Below the pieces are notes generated by a model. It did no database searches and was not told the origin of the DNA. It was given only the letters and a program-made list of their open reading frames with translations. The translations under genes were made by a program, and so were the position numbers. Shown piece by piece: positions 48,001 to 57,905 of a DNA stretch of 64,000 nt (positions are counted from its first letter, which is position 1; each line of letters begins with the position of its first letter). The stretch comes from Chaetorhynchus papuensis (lineage: Eukaryota; Chordata; Aves; Passeriformes; Rhipiduridae): NCBI GenBank assembly GCA_013396525.1, contig VWYX01000395.1:546183-610182 (forward strand), read 5' to 3'.

Positions 48001-51000
48001 ATTTGTTTTAAGAGTACAAAAAGGTGCCTGGTAGGCTCTCTTTTCTCTATCTGTTTTATTTTTTATTTTTTCTTATTTTCCCTTTTTCTCTCAGCTTATC
48101 ACCTATTTTGCCTTATGGCACCACAGATGTGCAGTGTGAGCGTATGTTCACTGCAGAGATGTATCACAGGCTGAATGGGAGCTCATCTTTTCTGCATCAG
48201 TCTAATGCTGCCTTTCCTCCACGTGGACTTTTAATACCTTCCCCCAGATACTCCTGGGGTTTCTTTACTGTGCTGGAGAAAAGCTGGGAGAGGAAGAGGT
48301 CTTGGAATGGTTTGGGTTGGAAGGGACCTTAACTGCTATGTCTTTTTGGTTTTATTCCTGTGTTATCTCAGGAATTACATTATTTCTTTGCTGGTATTTT
48401 TGCTGTAAGTGTGGGTTAAATCCAAGCCATTTTGCTGGATTTTTCTGGTGTTTCATCAAGGATTCTGTTGCCTGGACACATTTGAAGTTTTTCCCCCAAA
48501 GCTGGTATTTAAATTTCCCCGTAACCTGATGATTAATGTTCTTACAGCCTGAATATCTCCATGGTTAATTGTGGGATTCTGCGGGCACAGACAGGGGGGA
48601 TGAGGTTGAGGGGAGCTGAAATGGCACTGCTGGCACTGCCCCTTGCTCCCAAGCTGAGCATGGAAAGGGCAGGGATGTGATCCACAGCATCCACAGGTAG
48701 TGCAAAGGGCGGGCACAGACTCTGACTGGAGTGAACTTAATTCCTGTCAGGGAACTTCTTCACACCAAAGGGTGAAGTCTCACTTTCAGAGGGTATGTGG
48801 GCACACACACTCCCACCATGGGAATGTGCATATGGACTGCATTCCTTCCAGAGCCCTGTTTACTGGTGATTCTCATTCTGGTTTGCTTCTCACAAATGTC
48901 ACATAGTCAAAGAGTGCTCAGGGAGCTCTTCTTTGATGGCTGGGTTGAGTCAGTGCTGCCTCACGATTTCACTTTGCTCTGCTGCCTTGGAAAAAGAGGC
49001 AGGATGCTCTTTCGCATGGAGCATTTCACTGTGGAACAAAACCCAGCCTGAGGGGGACCATGCAATTTAAATGTTTTATAGCAATTACGCTGTGTCTATC
49101 CTAAACTATAATCTGGATTGCAGACCCATTTCCAAGGACAAATTAGTCAAACTGTTGCCACGTTTGACATCATTAATGGATTGATACTCCTTAATTTGTC
49201 CCCAAACTTAGGTTTGATGTGTAATAATCACTTTGCTGGTGCCTTCTTATCTTTTTTATGTGTAGCACAGGAGTTAAAAGTGGGAGAGGGTTTGCATCAG
49301 GAGACTTTTTCCAGAAGGCACAGCACTAAGCTTTGAATTGTCTTCAAAGCTGGCTCTGCTCTCAAGACACTCTTTCCTTTCTTTGTTAGATGTATTTTTT
49401 TCTGAGCTGTGACAAGCAAAGGAAAGGAAGAATTTTTTGGAACAGAGTCCTATCACTTCATCTCTGTACTGCCATTTTTCCTGAGAATCCTCTGGGGTGT
49501 TACATTTGATGGGCCTAAACTACTGGAGTGCACAGATTCCCATTGCACACATCTTCTCTTTTTCTATGAAGAAGACAGTTTGGCCCTGGATTCATGGCTT
49601 TCTTTTCCCCTGTGGTAAAGAGAGGCAAAGTGAAAGTTACCTGTTGAAATAGTTACCTTTTTTTTGTCATGTGAGCAACACAGCATTTCTTGCACTTGGG
49701 TGTCCTGGCTCCCTAATGAGTGGCTTCCCAATGATCGTGGAATTGCCCTGTGATTCACAGGTGGGATGGCACAGCATGAAGCACTTGAGTGCCAGAACAG
49801 ATCCACGTTCTTTGTGTCACAGAACACAATGGCAATACTCCTTTTATTTCTACCACATCTCTTAACTCCTCTGAACATTTGAATCCCACACTGTCACTTT
49901 GTAGGACCCACTTTTGTTTGAGCTATTCAGTCCTTTGCCTTGGCAGGAAGTTTTGCAGACCTGCCAGAGCTTGCAGGACCATTTCTCATTAAAGGCAGTT
50001 CATCAGCTGTGCACCCAGAACGTGTGTGGGCTTCAGGTTCTTTAAACTGGGGCTGAAAGGGGACACGAGGCCCAGCCAGCTGATGAGCAGGATGAATACA
50101 CTGAGCACCAAAACCCTGCAGCTCCTGTGGAGATGGGCCAAACAACACTAGTACTCTGTTTGTAAACACAGGCATGCATATGTTCCTTGGGGTTTTTGTT
50201 TCTTCCCTTTTTTCTCTTGTGCCTTGCTGCATTTCTGACACTCTGCTCGGCCCAGCCAGCCCAGTCCTCCTGTGACCACAGCAGTTTATTGCAGGATATG
50301 CTGCCTGTCCTTCATTCTGGAGGGTTGTCTCTTGGTCATCTCTTTAGTGACTGAACTGCACTAAAGTTTTCCTTTCTCCTGGATTTAGGAGCAAGCTAAA
50401 GCCAAGAAGCAGACGCCACCAGCCTCTCCTGTCACACAGGTGGCGGAGCAGAAGGCACCCTCCAGCCCGCTCTACGAGGTTCGTTGGAATCACCTTTGGG
50501 ATGTGGGGTTTGAGCCTGAGTACGGGGAACCTCTTCCAAAACCCTGACGGAGCTCCCTGTCTTCCTGCAGGATGCAGTTTCCTACGAGGCAGGGTCAGCC
50601 TACAAGAGCTCCAGCCCATCCTACCCCGCTGCCCAGGAGCCAGAGGCTGGATACAAAGCGGCGGAGCCGGACTACCAGGAAGCAGTGAGCCAGCGGGAGG
50701 CAGAGTACCAGCCAGAGACTGTCTATGAGGTGGCAGGAGCAGCAGACCACTACCAAGCAGGTTTGTTTCTCACAGCAAACCCCTTAAGATAAGGATTATT
50801 TCCTTTGCAAGAGTTTACTGAGCAGTGGTGCTGATAGCATGCTGCCCTAGTTTTCAAAACTCTCAGTCCGATGAGACTTTCTACATTCCCCACCAACAAA
50901 CTTTAATTAGGAGATTAATATATGTCTGCAGCAAGGTGTTGAAGTTACTTAACTTTTGTGAGATGATGTTGGAGTAATTACAGTGCTCTCCAGGGCCTCA

Positions 51001-52130
51001 GTTCAAAAAGAAATTCAGGGGTAACCATTCCCGCCCCATGGAATGTAGCTCAACGTGAGAAGAAAGCACCAAGGTGGAGATTAAACGTGTGCCAAGCCAG
51101 CAAAAAAATCCAATCAACAATTCTTGGAGTTTGAAATTGATGTGTTGTGTTCTGTGCCTGTGAAGGAGCAGGGTAGGGATCTATGAAACTGCAAGAGTAA
51201 GGTTCTTTTGAACTCCTGTGTTTTTCTCACCTCTTCTGGTTACTAAATGAGGTGTGAAGGATGAACCTGCTCTGGTACAAAAACTGGGAATTTGAAGCAG
51301 GCCCCTTTCTGCCTCCCCAACACACACCACTTTTATTAATTATTCTCTTATGTGGTGATTTTGAGCTCAGCTGTCCTGTCACGTTTTACAGAAGCAGTAC
51401 AGGGCTGAGTGTTTTTATGTGGTCCTGTACTAAGTGTCTCTTGTAAGTGCTTCCTTTCATGCCTCAGTTGCGTGTGATTTAGGGAGAAACTCCTTGCAGA
51501 AGGAACAGCACTGCTGAAACCTAGCATGGGTTGTTCCCTGCTTCCTGTGTGGGTTAGCAGTGCAACTGAAGGAGAAGCACCACAGAAAAGAACTGAGGGT
51601 AATAACATGCTTCATGTTTTAATTGTTCTCCTCTCCTCTCTTTAGAAGAAAATGCGTATGATGAGTATGAAAATGAACTTGGGATCACAGCCATAGCCCT
51701 TTACGATTACCAAGCTGGTGAGCAAAGCTCTTGTTTTCACCCTTCGGTTTTGAAAACTCTGTTCTGCACAAGATACCTCTGGATTTTTCCTTTGCCTTTT
51801 TATGTCCCTTGTAGTGGCAAATGAAAAGTCGGGGATTTGGGGGTTTAACAACAGCGTGGAGACGCTTGTGCGAGTTACTGGGTGCTGTTTGCGGGAACGG
51901 TGGGAGTTTCCAAAAAGCTCTTTCACCCAAGTGCTGGGGCTGTTGTGAGCCCTTGCTTGTGTGAGTGCTGACCCTGTTGGGCTCTCCCTGCAGCGGGTGA
52001 CGACGAGATCTCCTTTGACCCTGACGACATCATCACCAACATCGAGATGATCGACGACGGCTGGTGGCGGGGCGTGTGCAAGGGCCGCTACGGCCTCTTC
52101 CCCGCCAACTACGTGGAGCTCAGGCAGTAG
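35968..52130 (+). CDS. CTTN: CTTN, cortactin (complete, 16 coding exons)
   Basis: Cortactin activates and stabilises Arp2/3-branched actin at lamellipodia, invadopodia, endocytic sites and dendritic spines, and is a major Src substrate. The joined exons give 553 residues (human ~550), with all phases matching. Order: N-terminal acidic region with DDW (19-21), the Arp2/3 motif; six full and one partial 37-residue repeats (~80-318) that bind F-actin; a charged helical part (~342-395); a Pro/Ser/Thr/Tyr-rich region with tyrosines 420, 456 and 473, which line up with mammalian Src sites 421, 466 and 482; and a C-terminal SH3 (~498-553) with ALYDY, DDGWWRG and ANYVELRQ, which binds N-WASP, dynamin and SHANK proteins. 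The repeat count (6.5) is that of cortactin; the relative HS1/HCLS1 has fewer. Confidence 0.98.
36309..36382 (+). CDS. CTTN: CTTN exon C3: N-terminal acidic region (29-53)
   Basis: TTCACAG acceptor, GTAAAG donor, 74 bp, phase 0/2. Encodes [20 protein letters not shown] and QEHI. The 1.2-kb intron that follows has nothing recognised. Confidence 0.95.
37595..37724 (+). CDS. CTTN: CTTN exon C4: end of NTA, start of repeat 1 (53-96)
   Basis: TTTAAAG acceptor, GTAAGT donor, 130 bp, phase 2/0. Encodes [20 protein letters not shown], then [15 protein letters not shown], the start of the first cortactin repeat. The next intron (37725-40302, 2.6 kb) has no recognised feature. Confidence 0.95.
40303..40413 (+). 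CDS. CTTN: CTTN exon C5: repeats 1-2 (97-133)
   Basis: TTCCAG acceptor, GTGAGT donor, 111 bp, phase 0/0. Encodes [20 protein letters not shown], then [15 protein letters not shown]. One repeat length exactly, but with boundaries in the middle of repeats. Confidence 0.96.
41108..41162 (+). CDS. CTTN: CTTN exon C6: second half of repeat 2 (134-152)
   Basis: TTCCAG acceptor, GTAAAG donor, 55 bp, phase 0/1. Encodes [18 protein letters not shown]. This half-length exon shifts the repeat-exon phase from 0 to 1 for all that follow. Confidence 0.95.
41675..41785 (+). CDS. CTTN: CTTN exon C7: repeat 3 (152-189)
   Basis: ATGCAG acceptor, GTGAAT donor, 111 bp, phase 1/1. Encodes [20 protein letters not shown] and [17 protein letters not shown]. 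Confidence 0.96.
42623..42733 (+). CDS. CTTN: CTTN exon C8: repeat 4 (189-226)
   Basis: CTCTAG acceptor, donor GTTTTT (weak), 111 bp, phase 1/1. Encodes [20 protein letters not shown] and [17 protein letters not shown]. Repeat 4 is central to F-actin binding in mammalian cortactin. Confidence 0.96.
43002..43112 (+). CDS. CTTN: CTTN exon C9: repeat 5 (226-263)
   Basis: CTTCACAG acceptor, GTACAG donor, 111 bp, phase 1/1. Encodes [20 protein letters not shown] and [17 protein letters not shown]. Confidence 0.96.
43752..43796 (+). repeat. AT-rich palindromic microsatellite in CTTN intron
   Basis: ACATATGTATTTATATATAT and the bases after it form a TA/TATG-rich stretch with a perfect 16-base inverted repeat (ATTTATATATATAAAT). 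Confidence 0.8.
44371..44481 (+). CDS. CTTN: CTTN exon C10: repeat 6 (263-300), GC donor
   Basis: TTTTTCAG acceptor; 111 bp, phase 1/1. Encodes [20 protein letters not shown] and [17 protein letters not shown]. The exon length and phase require the exon to end at 44481, where the intron begins GCACCG, not GT. In mammals the repeat-6 exon is skipped in a known isoform; skipping here would also keep the frame. Confidence 0.94.
46159..46214 (+). CDS. CTTN: CTTN exon C11: partial repeat 7 (300-318)
   Basis: CCTTTAG acceptor, GTAGGT donor, 56 bp, phase 1/0. Encodes [19 protein letters not shown], the truncated seventh repeat. Confidence 0.96.
46721..46790 (+). CDS. CTTN: CTTN exon C12: linker after repeats (319-342)
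   Basis: CTGATAG acceptor, GTAAGG donor, 70 bp, phase 0/1. Encodes [20 protein letters not shown] then VEA. It is more diverged from mammals than the flanking exons. Confidence 0.94.
47291..47439 (+). CDS. CTTN: CTTN exon C13: charged helix (342-391)
   Basis: GTCACAG acceptor, GTCAGT donor, 149 bp, phase 1/0. Encodes [20 protein letters not shown] and a highly charged [20 protein letters not shown] helix. Confidence 0.96.
47440..50388 (+). other. CTTN: CTTN intron, 2.9 kb
   Basis: Largest internal CTTN intron, between the helix exon and the Pro-rich exons. It contains a short CR1 fragment near 48301-48335. No coding exon or RNA gene was recognised. Confidence 0.85.
48301..48335 (-). mobile_element. 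CR1 LINE fragment
   Basis: Contains GGAATGGTTTGGGTTGGAAG then GGACCTTAA, the reverse complement of the avian CR1 3' region. Only ~35 bp is recognisable. Confidence 0.65.
50389..50478 (+). CDS. CTTN: CTTN exon C14: Pro-rich region with Tyr420 (392-421)
   Basis: GGATTTAG acceptor, donor GTTCGT, 90 bp, phase 0/0. Encodes [17 protein letters not shown] and APSSPLYE. Tyr420 in SSPLYE(D) aligns with the mammalian Src site Tyr421. The next intron is 92 bp. Confidence 0.94.
50571..50760 (+). CDS. CTTN: CTTN exon C15: Tyr-rich region (422-485)
   Basis: TCCTGCAG acceptor, GTTTGT donor, 190 bp, phase 0/1. Ten tyrosines in 63 residues, including PDYQEA (456) and ETVYEVA (473), which align with mammalian 466 and 482. 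This is the least conserved exon relative to mammals. Confidence 0.92.
51646..51717 (+). CDS. CTTN: CTTN exon C16: start of SH3 (485-509)
   Basis: CTTTAG acceptor, GTGAGC donor, 72 bp, phase 1/1. Encodes [20 protein letters not shown] and YQA; ALYDY opens the SH3 fold. Confidence 0.96.
51994..52130 (+). CDS. CTTN: CTTN exon C17 coding part: SH3 and stop (509-553)
   Basis: CCTGCAG acceptor, phase 1, TAG at 52128-52130. Encodes [39 protein letters not shown] and VELRQ. The exon is markedly GC-rich compared with its surroundings. Confidence 0.97.
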
Positions 52131-52564
52131 GGGCTGCCACTGCTGCTGATGCCTTAATTCCCCAGTCCACATGCACGACTTCTCACACTACAGACCACGA
52201 GGCTTTCCTGAGGATGGAGGGGGTGTATACATATGGCTTTTATATTTAATACTTTGCTGACGCTTTTTAAAACATTTATGCCACAGAAATCGCTAATATA
52301 TTGTAACTACTCCGTCTGTCACCGAGGCTCTTGGGATTTATTTTCATCTGGAAACATTTCTTCTCTGCCAAATTAGCCAAGCCTTTTGGAGGACAGGTAG
52401 CTGTCTGCTGTAATATTGCATGTTTTACTCCTAAGTGAGCAGATTTACTCAAGTGTTCAAGTCTAGTTAGTCTTCCACTAAGCGTTTGCAGCTGAGAAAG
52501 TCATGGCTATGCAGGTTGTTTGCATTTCCACCAAGAGGGGAGGACTGGAGAGGTGCAGAGTTGG

Positions 52565-52626
52565 GGTTTTTTTTCTTTTCATTTTTTTTTCCTTTTCTTT
52601 CTTTCTTTTCTTTTCTTTTCTTTTCC
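52565..52626 (+). repeat. CTTN: Pyrimidine tract (T/C) in CTTN 3' UTR
   Basis: Nearly pure T/C with repeated CTTTT and CTTT units over ~60 bases. It would be a candidate binding stretch for PTB-type proteins. Confidence 0.8.
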
Positions 52627-53790
52627 AGATAGTGCTTGGAAAAAACAGAGAAAATGTTGGAAAGTTGCAGCTAATGGCAGTTAATCAATTACTGTCCAAT
52701 ATTTATGGAATATTAATGTTATGAAGGAAACAGTCTGGTACTTTTTCTGTCTCTTAAAGTGAAGTTCCTTGGCTCTTGAATTAATTTTTTTTCCCTCTTT
52801 TTAAATTATTTTTTCTTGGTCCTGCTCCTCCTGCTCATGTTATCCCAGAGGAGGGCTGCAAACTCTCTAGCACTGATTGTCCCAAATTCCTTTACTTTTT
52901 TGGTTTTGCTTCACCCTCCTATTTTCCCAGGAAAACTTGGAAAAGTTACTGTGCAAGTGTTAAGTCACCCAAGGAGATTCCTGCTTGTTCAGAAGGAAAC
53001 TGGCATCCAGATCTGCAGGAATATTCCCATTGCTTTAAATGGGAGGAAAAGGCAGGAGGGGTGGGGTTGCAGTTGTGTTCTGTGTGCAGTGCATCTGTGC
53101 TCACACAGGGAGGGGCCTGCTGTGCAGTAGTGACATTTTATGGAACCATTTTCAAGTCAAGGAATGTTAATCATTGGATTTGAAACCCATGTGAATGATC
53201 TCCATTTTTAAACTAGACAAGAGATTTTTTTTTTTTTGTATGTTCAACAGAAACTGCCAGTACTGTTCTACTAAACAACACAATTACATCTGTTTGGGTT
53301 TTGGTTTTGGTTTTTTTGCCAAAACTGAAATTCCTGTCACTCTAGAAAGCTGACCACTGCAGATTTAGGGTCCCTACCAAAGACAGCAAGTTGCATCCAG
53401 TAGTGCATGTGTTCAATGTCTGTATTGTCTGTTTCCACCTTCTGGTCAAAAGGAAAACGGCAAATCTGGTGTAGCAGCCAAGAGAGAAGGCAAAGAATTC
53501 TTCTCAACTCTAAATTTGGACCAATGGAATACAGAAGGCCTGTACAAAATGGTGTAATGTATGGTGTATCAAGGAGGAAGGCATCATGTCGAACCAGTTT
53601 TTGGATGGTTGGGACAATCCATGAATGTCACATGTGTGTCATGATTATTATTACTATTTTTTTCTCCTTTCCATGGTCTCATATCTGTGTTGTACTTGCA
53701 TTACTAGGGTTGGGTTTTATATGCAGTTTATTTTATCCAATTTTGCATAGAACACCTCATAGGGATATGATTTTTGTAAATTAAATATTC

Positions 53791-53796
53791 AATAAA
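53791..53796 (+). promoter_or_regulatory. CTTN: CTTN poly(A) signal
   Basis: AATAAA followed by T-rich sequence, 1.66 kb after the stop. It is the best placed canonical signal; another AATAAA at ~54017 could extend the UTR. Confidence 0.8.
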
Positions 53797-54389
53797 TTTT
53801 TTGAACCATTTGCATGGAATATTTTTATTTTTTTTAATAGTTTTCTTTTGAAAAATCTCAGCACCAGGCTCAGCTTTGGCTTTTGTTTTATGTGCCTGTT
53901 ACTTCTGCTACAAACACCAGTGAGCTGTGGGGTTTGTGGCTGCCCCTGGATTTTGGGAATGCTGGGGGGCAGCAGGGCCCTGAGTGCTCCTGCAAACACA
54001 GATGTAGGTTACATCAAATAAACTTTTCCATCGCTTTGAAGCTGTTCTGCTCTTGTTCATGGCAGGGTGGGTCCTTCCCAAGGCTTTGCTCCTCAGGTCC
54101 TGCCTTACTGCCCAGGTTTTACAATTCCAGCCCTGAACTTCTCTGGGAATCTGGTGCTTGATGTGCTGCTGGAAACACCAGGGAAGAAAATCCCCACAGC
54201 CTTTTTTAAATTCTTTAATGCTGCTTGTTATTCATGGATTGCCTCACCTCATGGAGAAGGCTTTGTGGAGTGGAGAAATTCTCAGTCATGAGACACCCTT
54301 GGCTGTCCCAGGCTGCTGTTGGCTGTTGATTCTCAATTTAAAGAGACTTTCAATAGCAAGAATCAACCAAACTGGGTTTGGTTTTTTGT

Positions 54390-54390
<1 letters not shown>

Positions 54391-54424
<34 letters not shown>
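54391..54424 (+). repeat. Poly-T run, ~34 bp
   Basis: An uninterrupted T run. On the minus strand it would be a poly-A tract; I looked for a retrocopy or SINE abutting it and recognised none. Confidence 0.9.
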
Positions 54425-54426
<2 letters not shown>

Positions 54427-56148
54427 TTTAACCAACGAAGAGGAGCAGGTGTCAGAGGAAATCACCAAGTGAAGCACAGGGACCATCCCCAGGTGGTGGT
54501 TTGGCTTTGCAAATGCAGGCTTGAAGCCACCTGTGGATTTCTGAGACGGTCCAGTCTGCACCAGGAGCTTTCCCAGTGCATCCCGTGGATGTTGAATACT
54601 CCAACTCCTCCCCTTACTGCAGGCTTCTCCTTGTTGGAAAGGGATGTGGAGCCTTCAAAACTCAGGCTGCAGTAATGTCCATTTCTATCAACAGGATGCT
54701 CATGGCGTGGTGCTGCATTTGTGCTAAATTTGAAGAAGCTTTTTCAAACTCCTCTCACGTTGAGCACGTTTGTACAGGAGCTGCTGCAAAGTTCCTTGGT
54801 GAAAGAGATGGATACATTAATCCATGGGAGAGGAAGAGAGCAAGAATCAATTGGTCTCGAGGCCAAGTGTAGAGTACTGCCCTGGATGGCTTCCAAAAAG
54901 GGAATTTGGATTGATCAAAGCAGCTTCACTTGATAGATTTGTCCCAGGATCCAGGAAGCTGGGACAGAAAAAGAGGCACTACATCTTCTGCTGCCTGGGA
55001 ACTGCCTCACACACAGCAAGGCAACCCTAAAAGGAGGAGTGTGGTGCTCTGGTACAGCTTCCCCCGAAACGGTCTAATGGCCAGGTGGAGTCAGGCAAAA
55101 TGGATTAAACAATTATGTAGCCAAAAATTTAAATAATCTGTTGCAGCTATTTCTAGGTGAATTCCCACTATGAAAAAAGATGATGATCCTCAGAGAGCTG
55201 GGCTCACAGGACTTCCCAGGCCAGTGTTTGCAATTCCCAATGCCAGGTTTTGGCTTCCAGAAGTTTTCAGGCAGTGCAGCAAAAATGCCCCGAGTCAGAG
55301 ATACTGAATCCAAAGCTAAACAAGATTTGTTATTCTCTGGCCTGCAAACTCTACTGCACGAGGAGGAGTCTTAAGCGAGGAATAAACATCAGGCTAACGG
55401 CGAGTCGGGAGCTGCTGCATCGCTGGGAATCTCAGTTAATTGCATCTTCTTTCAGGAGGTCTGGAAGGCCTAGAGAAGCTTTGGAGAAACTCTGCAATTT
55501 GTTTTCCTGCCTCCCGAGTGCGGTAATTATTGCCACCAGTAATTATTGGCCTTTCTTTGAAAGCAAAGCACAGACAGACTAGCCACGGGTAGGTCAGCAG
55601 GAGTACAAAGGCATTCCCAAAACAGCCTTTTGTTGGATCTTGGACGGGGATCAGCGTTTGCTGAAGCTTTGGAAGGGAGGGAGCTGTTCCCTGCCAGATC
55701 CAGAGCCGGGAGCAGCTCTTTGTTCTGTGGGTGGGTTCATCCTCCTGAGCACCACTCACAGAGCTCTCGTGTTTCACACCAGAGCCAGGGGTGGCCAAGT
55801 CACCCTGAATAAAACGGGGGAGGTGCCTCTGTGGGCAAGGTCAGCCTAGTGAGAGATGCAGGAGGGGTCAGTTCTGCGGCCAGGTGTCCTTTCCCAGGTG
55901 CTGGCCGTCCTTTCCTCGCTCACTCGCCTCAGCAATGTGTGTTCATTTAATCAGGTGCTCATTCACACTTGTCCTTCTCCTGCCACATGTTGTTATTGGT
56001 CCAACATCCCTGCTCATCTGTGCCAGGCAGCCCTGGACACTGGCACATCCCAGCCTGGGAAGTTGCTCGAGTTCAAGATCAATCATTATTGAAATTATTT
56101 AGAATTATTTAATTATTTAAAAGCCACAGAGATGTGGCACTTGGGGAC

Positions 56149-56224
56149 GTGGTTTGGTGGAGGGCTTGGCAGCACTTGGGGGAATGGATGATCTTAGAGG
56201 ATTTCTCCAACCTAAACAATTTTC
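56149..56224 (+). mobile_element. CR1 LINE 3'-end fragment
   Basis: Contains GGATGATCTTAGAGG and CTCCAACCTAAACAATT, a degraded match to the avian CR1 3' end in sense orientation. Confidence 0.55.
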
Positions 56225-57236
56225 TGCTTATTCCCAGGCACACAGAGTGCTACCACAATTCCTGGAAAAATATAAGCTACCATCTTACCCTGAGTTCATC
56301 TGCATGACAGCTACAAAATAAATTAAAATTCCTCATTAACCAAGCCTCTTCCAGCTCTGCCTCCCTCGTGTTTGCACAACAGTGCAGAAAACTTTTACGT
56401 GGTCAACAAAGCACTGATAAAAATAAAGGCCATCAAAATCTCAGACTCAGACTGGGAGTATTGCAAGTTGGTAACAAGATTTCTCTACTAAATATTGGGT
56501 GTTATTTCCAGTGAAACCTGGAAACAGATCCTCCACTGAGCTCATTCTCTGTTAGTCTCCTGCTTTTAAAACTGCATTGCTGCTGATTTGCACTGGAACC
56601 GCCTTTTCCTTCTGTAAAGCCCAGATATCAGTCTTGGACTTTGGCTTTTGTAGCTGGTAACTGCAAACAAGTCCAAATGTTCTTGGGTTTAGATTGGTTA
56701 TCACAAGGGAAAATATGGAATTTCATCTATCCAGGAAGAACAAGAGATCAGTCAGGAAAAAGAAGGTGTCCTGAGTATATATAAAAAAAAAATAAGGCAG
56801 TGGTACAGCAAAAAATATTCAACAGTTCTTAGACTTGAACCCCAGACAAGCCAGGATGAGCTGGACTTACTTCTGCGGGAGGTTTTATTTGAGCCTCCAT
56901 TTATACTGTAGGGATAAAACTGAGTCTTGTAATAAACCCAAGAACATCAAATAATGAGATAAAACTTGTGTTTTCAGTACTGCAAGCGAGCAATATAATG
57001 AAATAATGGCACAGTCCACTGGTGTCCTCACAGGTGGCCCTGCTGCCATTTAGGGGACAGTGAATCGTCCATAAGCACACATTTGTTTCTGGGGATTTTT
57101 TATGAATATTCGTTTTGCTTTTTGTATTGCTGAAATTCCTCACAGGGTTTCTTACTGTGGTTAATTAGACAGTTTTTTCCCAATCTGATGGAGCATCCTT
57201 ACATTAGAACATTTCCTTTATCTGTTGTCTAATAAT

Positions 57237-57254
57237 GGGGGGGGTGGGGGGGGG
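57237..57254 (+). repeat. G-rich run
   Basis: Eight G, one T, then nine G. It can form a G-quadruplex in principle. Confidence 0.85.
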
Positions 57255-57363
57255 AAGGAAATTAATGCGTTTTGCTAAAGATTTTAGGCTTTATAGAAAC
57301 TGCTATAAATTTTCTGCTGTCCTTGCAGACAAGCTAAATAAAACCCCCAATGATCTTTAGCTG

Positions 57364-57380
57364 TTTTCTTTCTTTCTTTC

Positions 57381-57448
<68 letters not shown>

Positions 57449-57450
57449 TC
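57364..57450 (+). repeat. CTTT (GAAA) tetranucleotide microsatellite
   Basis: About 21 units of CTTT over ~87 bp with one phase break near the start. Likely length-polymorphic. Confidence 0.95.
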
Positions 57451-57807
57451 AACAAAACAAGCCATGAAAACAAACAGAACCTGAAGGTAAGGACTAAATG
57501 GCACTTGTTAGCAGGAACTCTGGGGCTTGTGTAATCTTGAATTTAATCCCGAAGGAGTTGCAGATCACTGCTGTATTTTATTTGTTTTATTGCACCTGTT
57601 TTGTGCTGACAAGAGGATGCAGAGCTGTGCAGAGGTGGAAATTTTGTCTTTCCTGAACAAACTGTTGCCCCTTTTCCCAGGAGTTCATTAATGCTGCAGC
57701 CAGGCTTTAGGTTTGGCATCTTCTAGATGCAATATCCCAGGTATTCCTTCTCTGCTCCAGAGCTTCATCTGGTGCTTCAGTGTTAATCTAATTAATAGTT
57801 TTCAGTA

Positions 57808-57905
57808 GAATCATAGAACCCTGGGATGGTTTGGGTTGGGAGGGACCTCAAAACTCCTCTCATTCCCTTCCCCATCCACCAGCCCAGGTTGCTCCAGGAA
57901 AGGGG
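57808..57905 (-). mobile_element. CR1 LINE fragment
   Basis: Starts AGAATCATAGAACCC, then GGGATGGTTTGGGTTGGGAG and later CCCAGGTTGCTCCAGG. This is the reverse complement of the avian CR1 3' region, ~100 bp, quite diverged after the first 45 bases. Confidence 0.7.

Larger units (their letters stand above)
52131..53815 (+). other. CTTN: CTTN 3' UTR
   Basis: About 1.7 kb without coding sequence, AT-rich in its second half, ending after AATAAA at 53791-53796 (expected cleavage ~53810-53815). It includes a 60-base pyrimidine tract at ~52565-52626. No repeat of CR1 type was seen. Confidence 0.85.

Noticed and set aside
54425..55400. Possible retrocopy with a poly-A tail on the minus strand, next to the T run at 54391-54424
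   Set aside because: I found no recognisable spliced coding sequence, no target duplication, and no well-spaced poly(A) signal.
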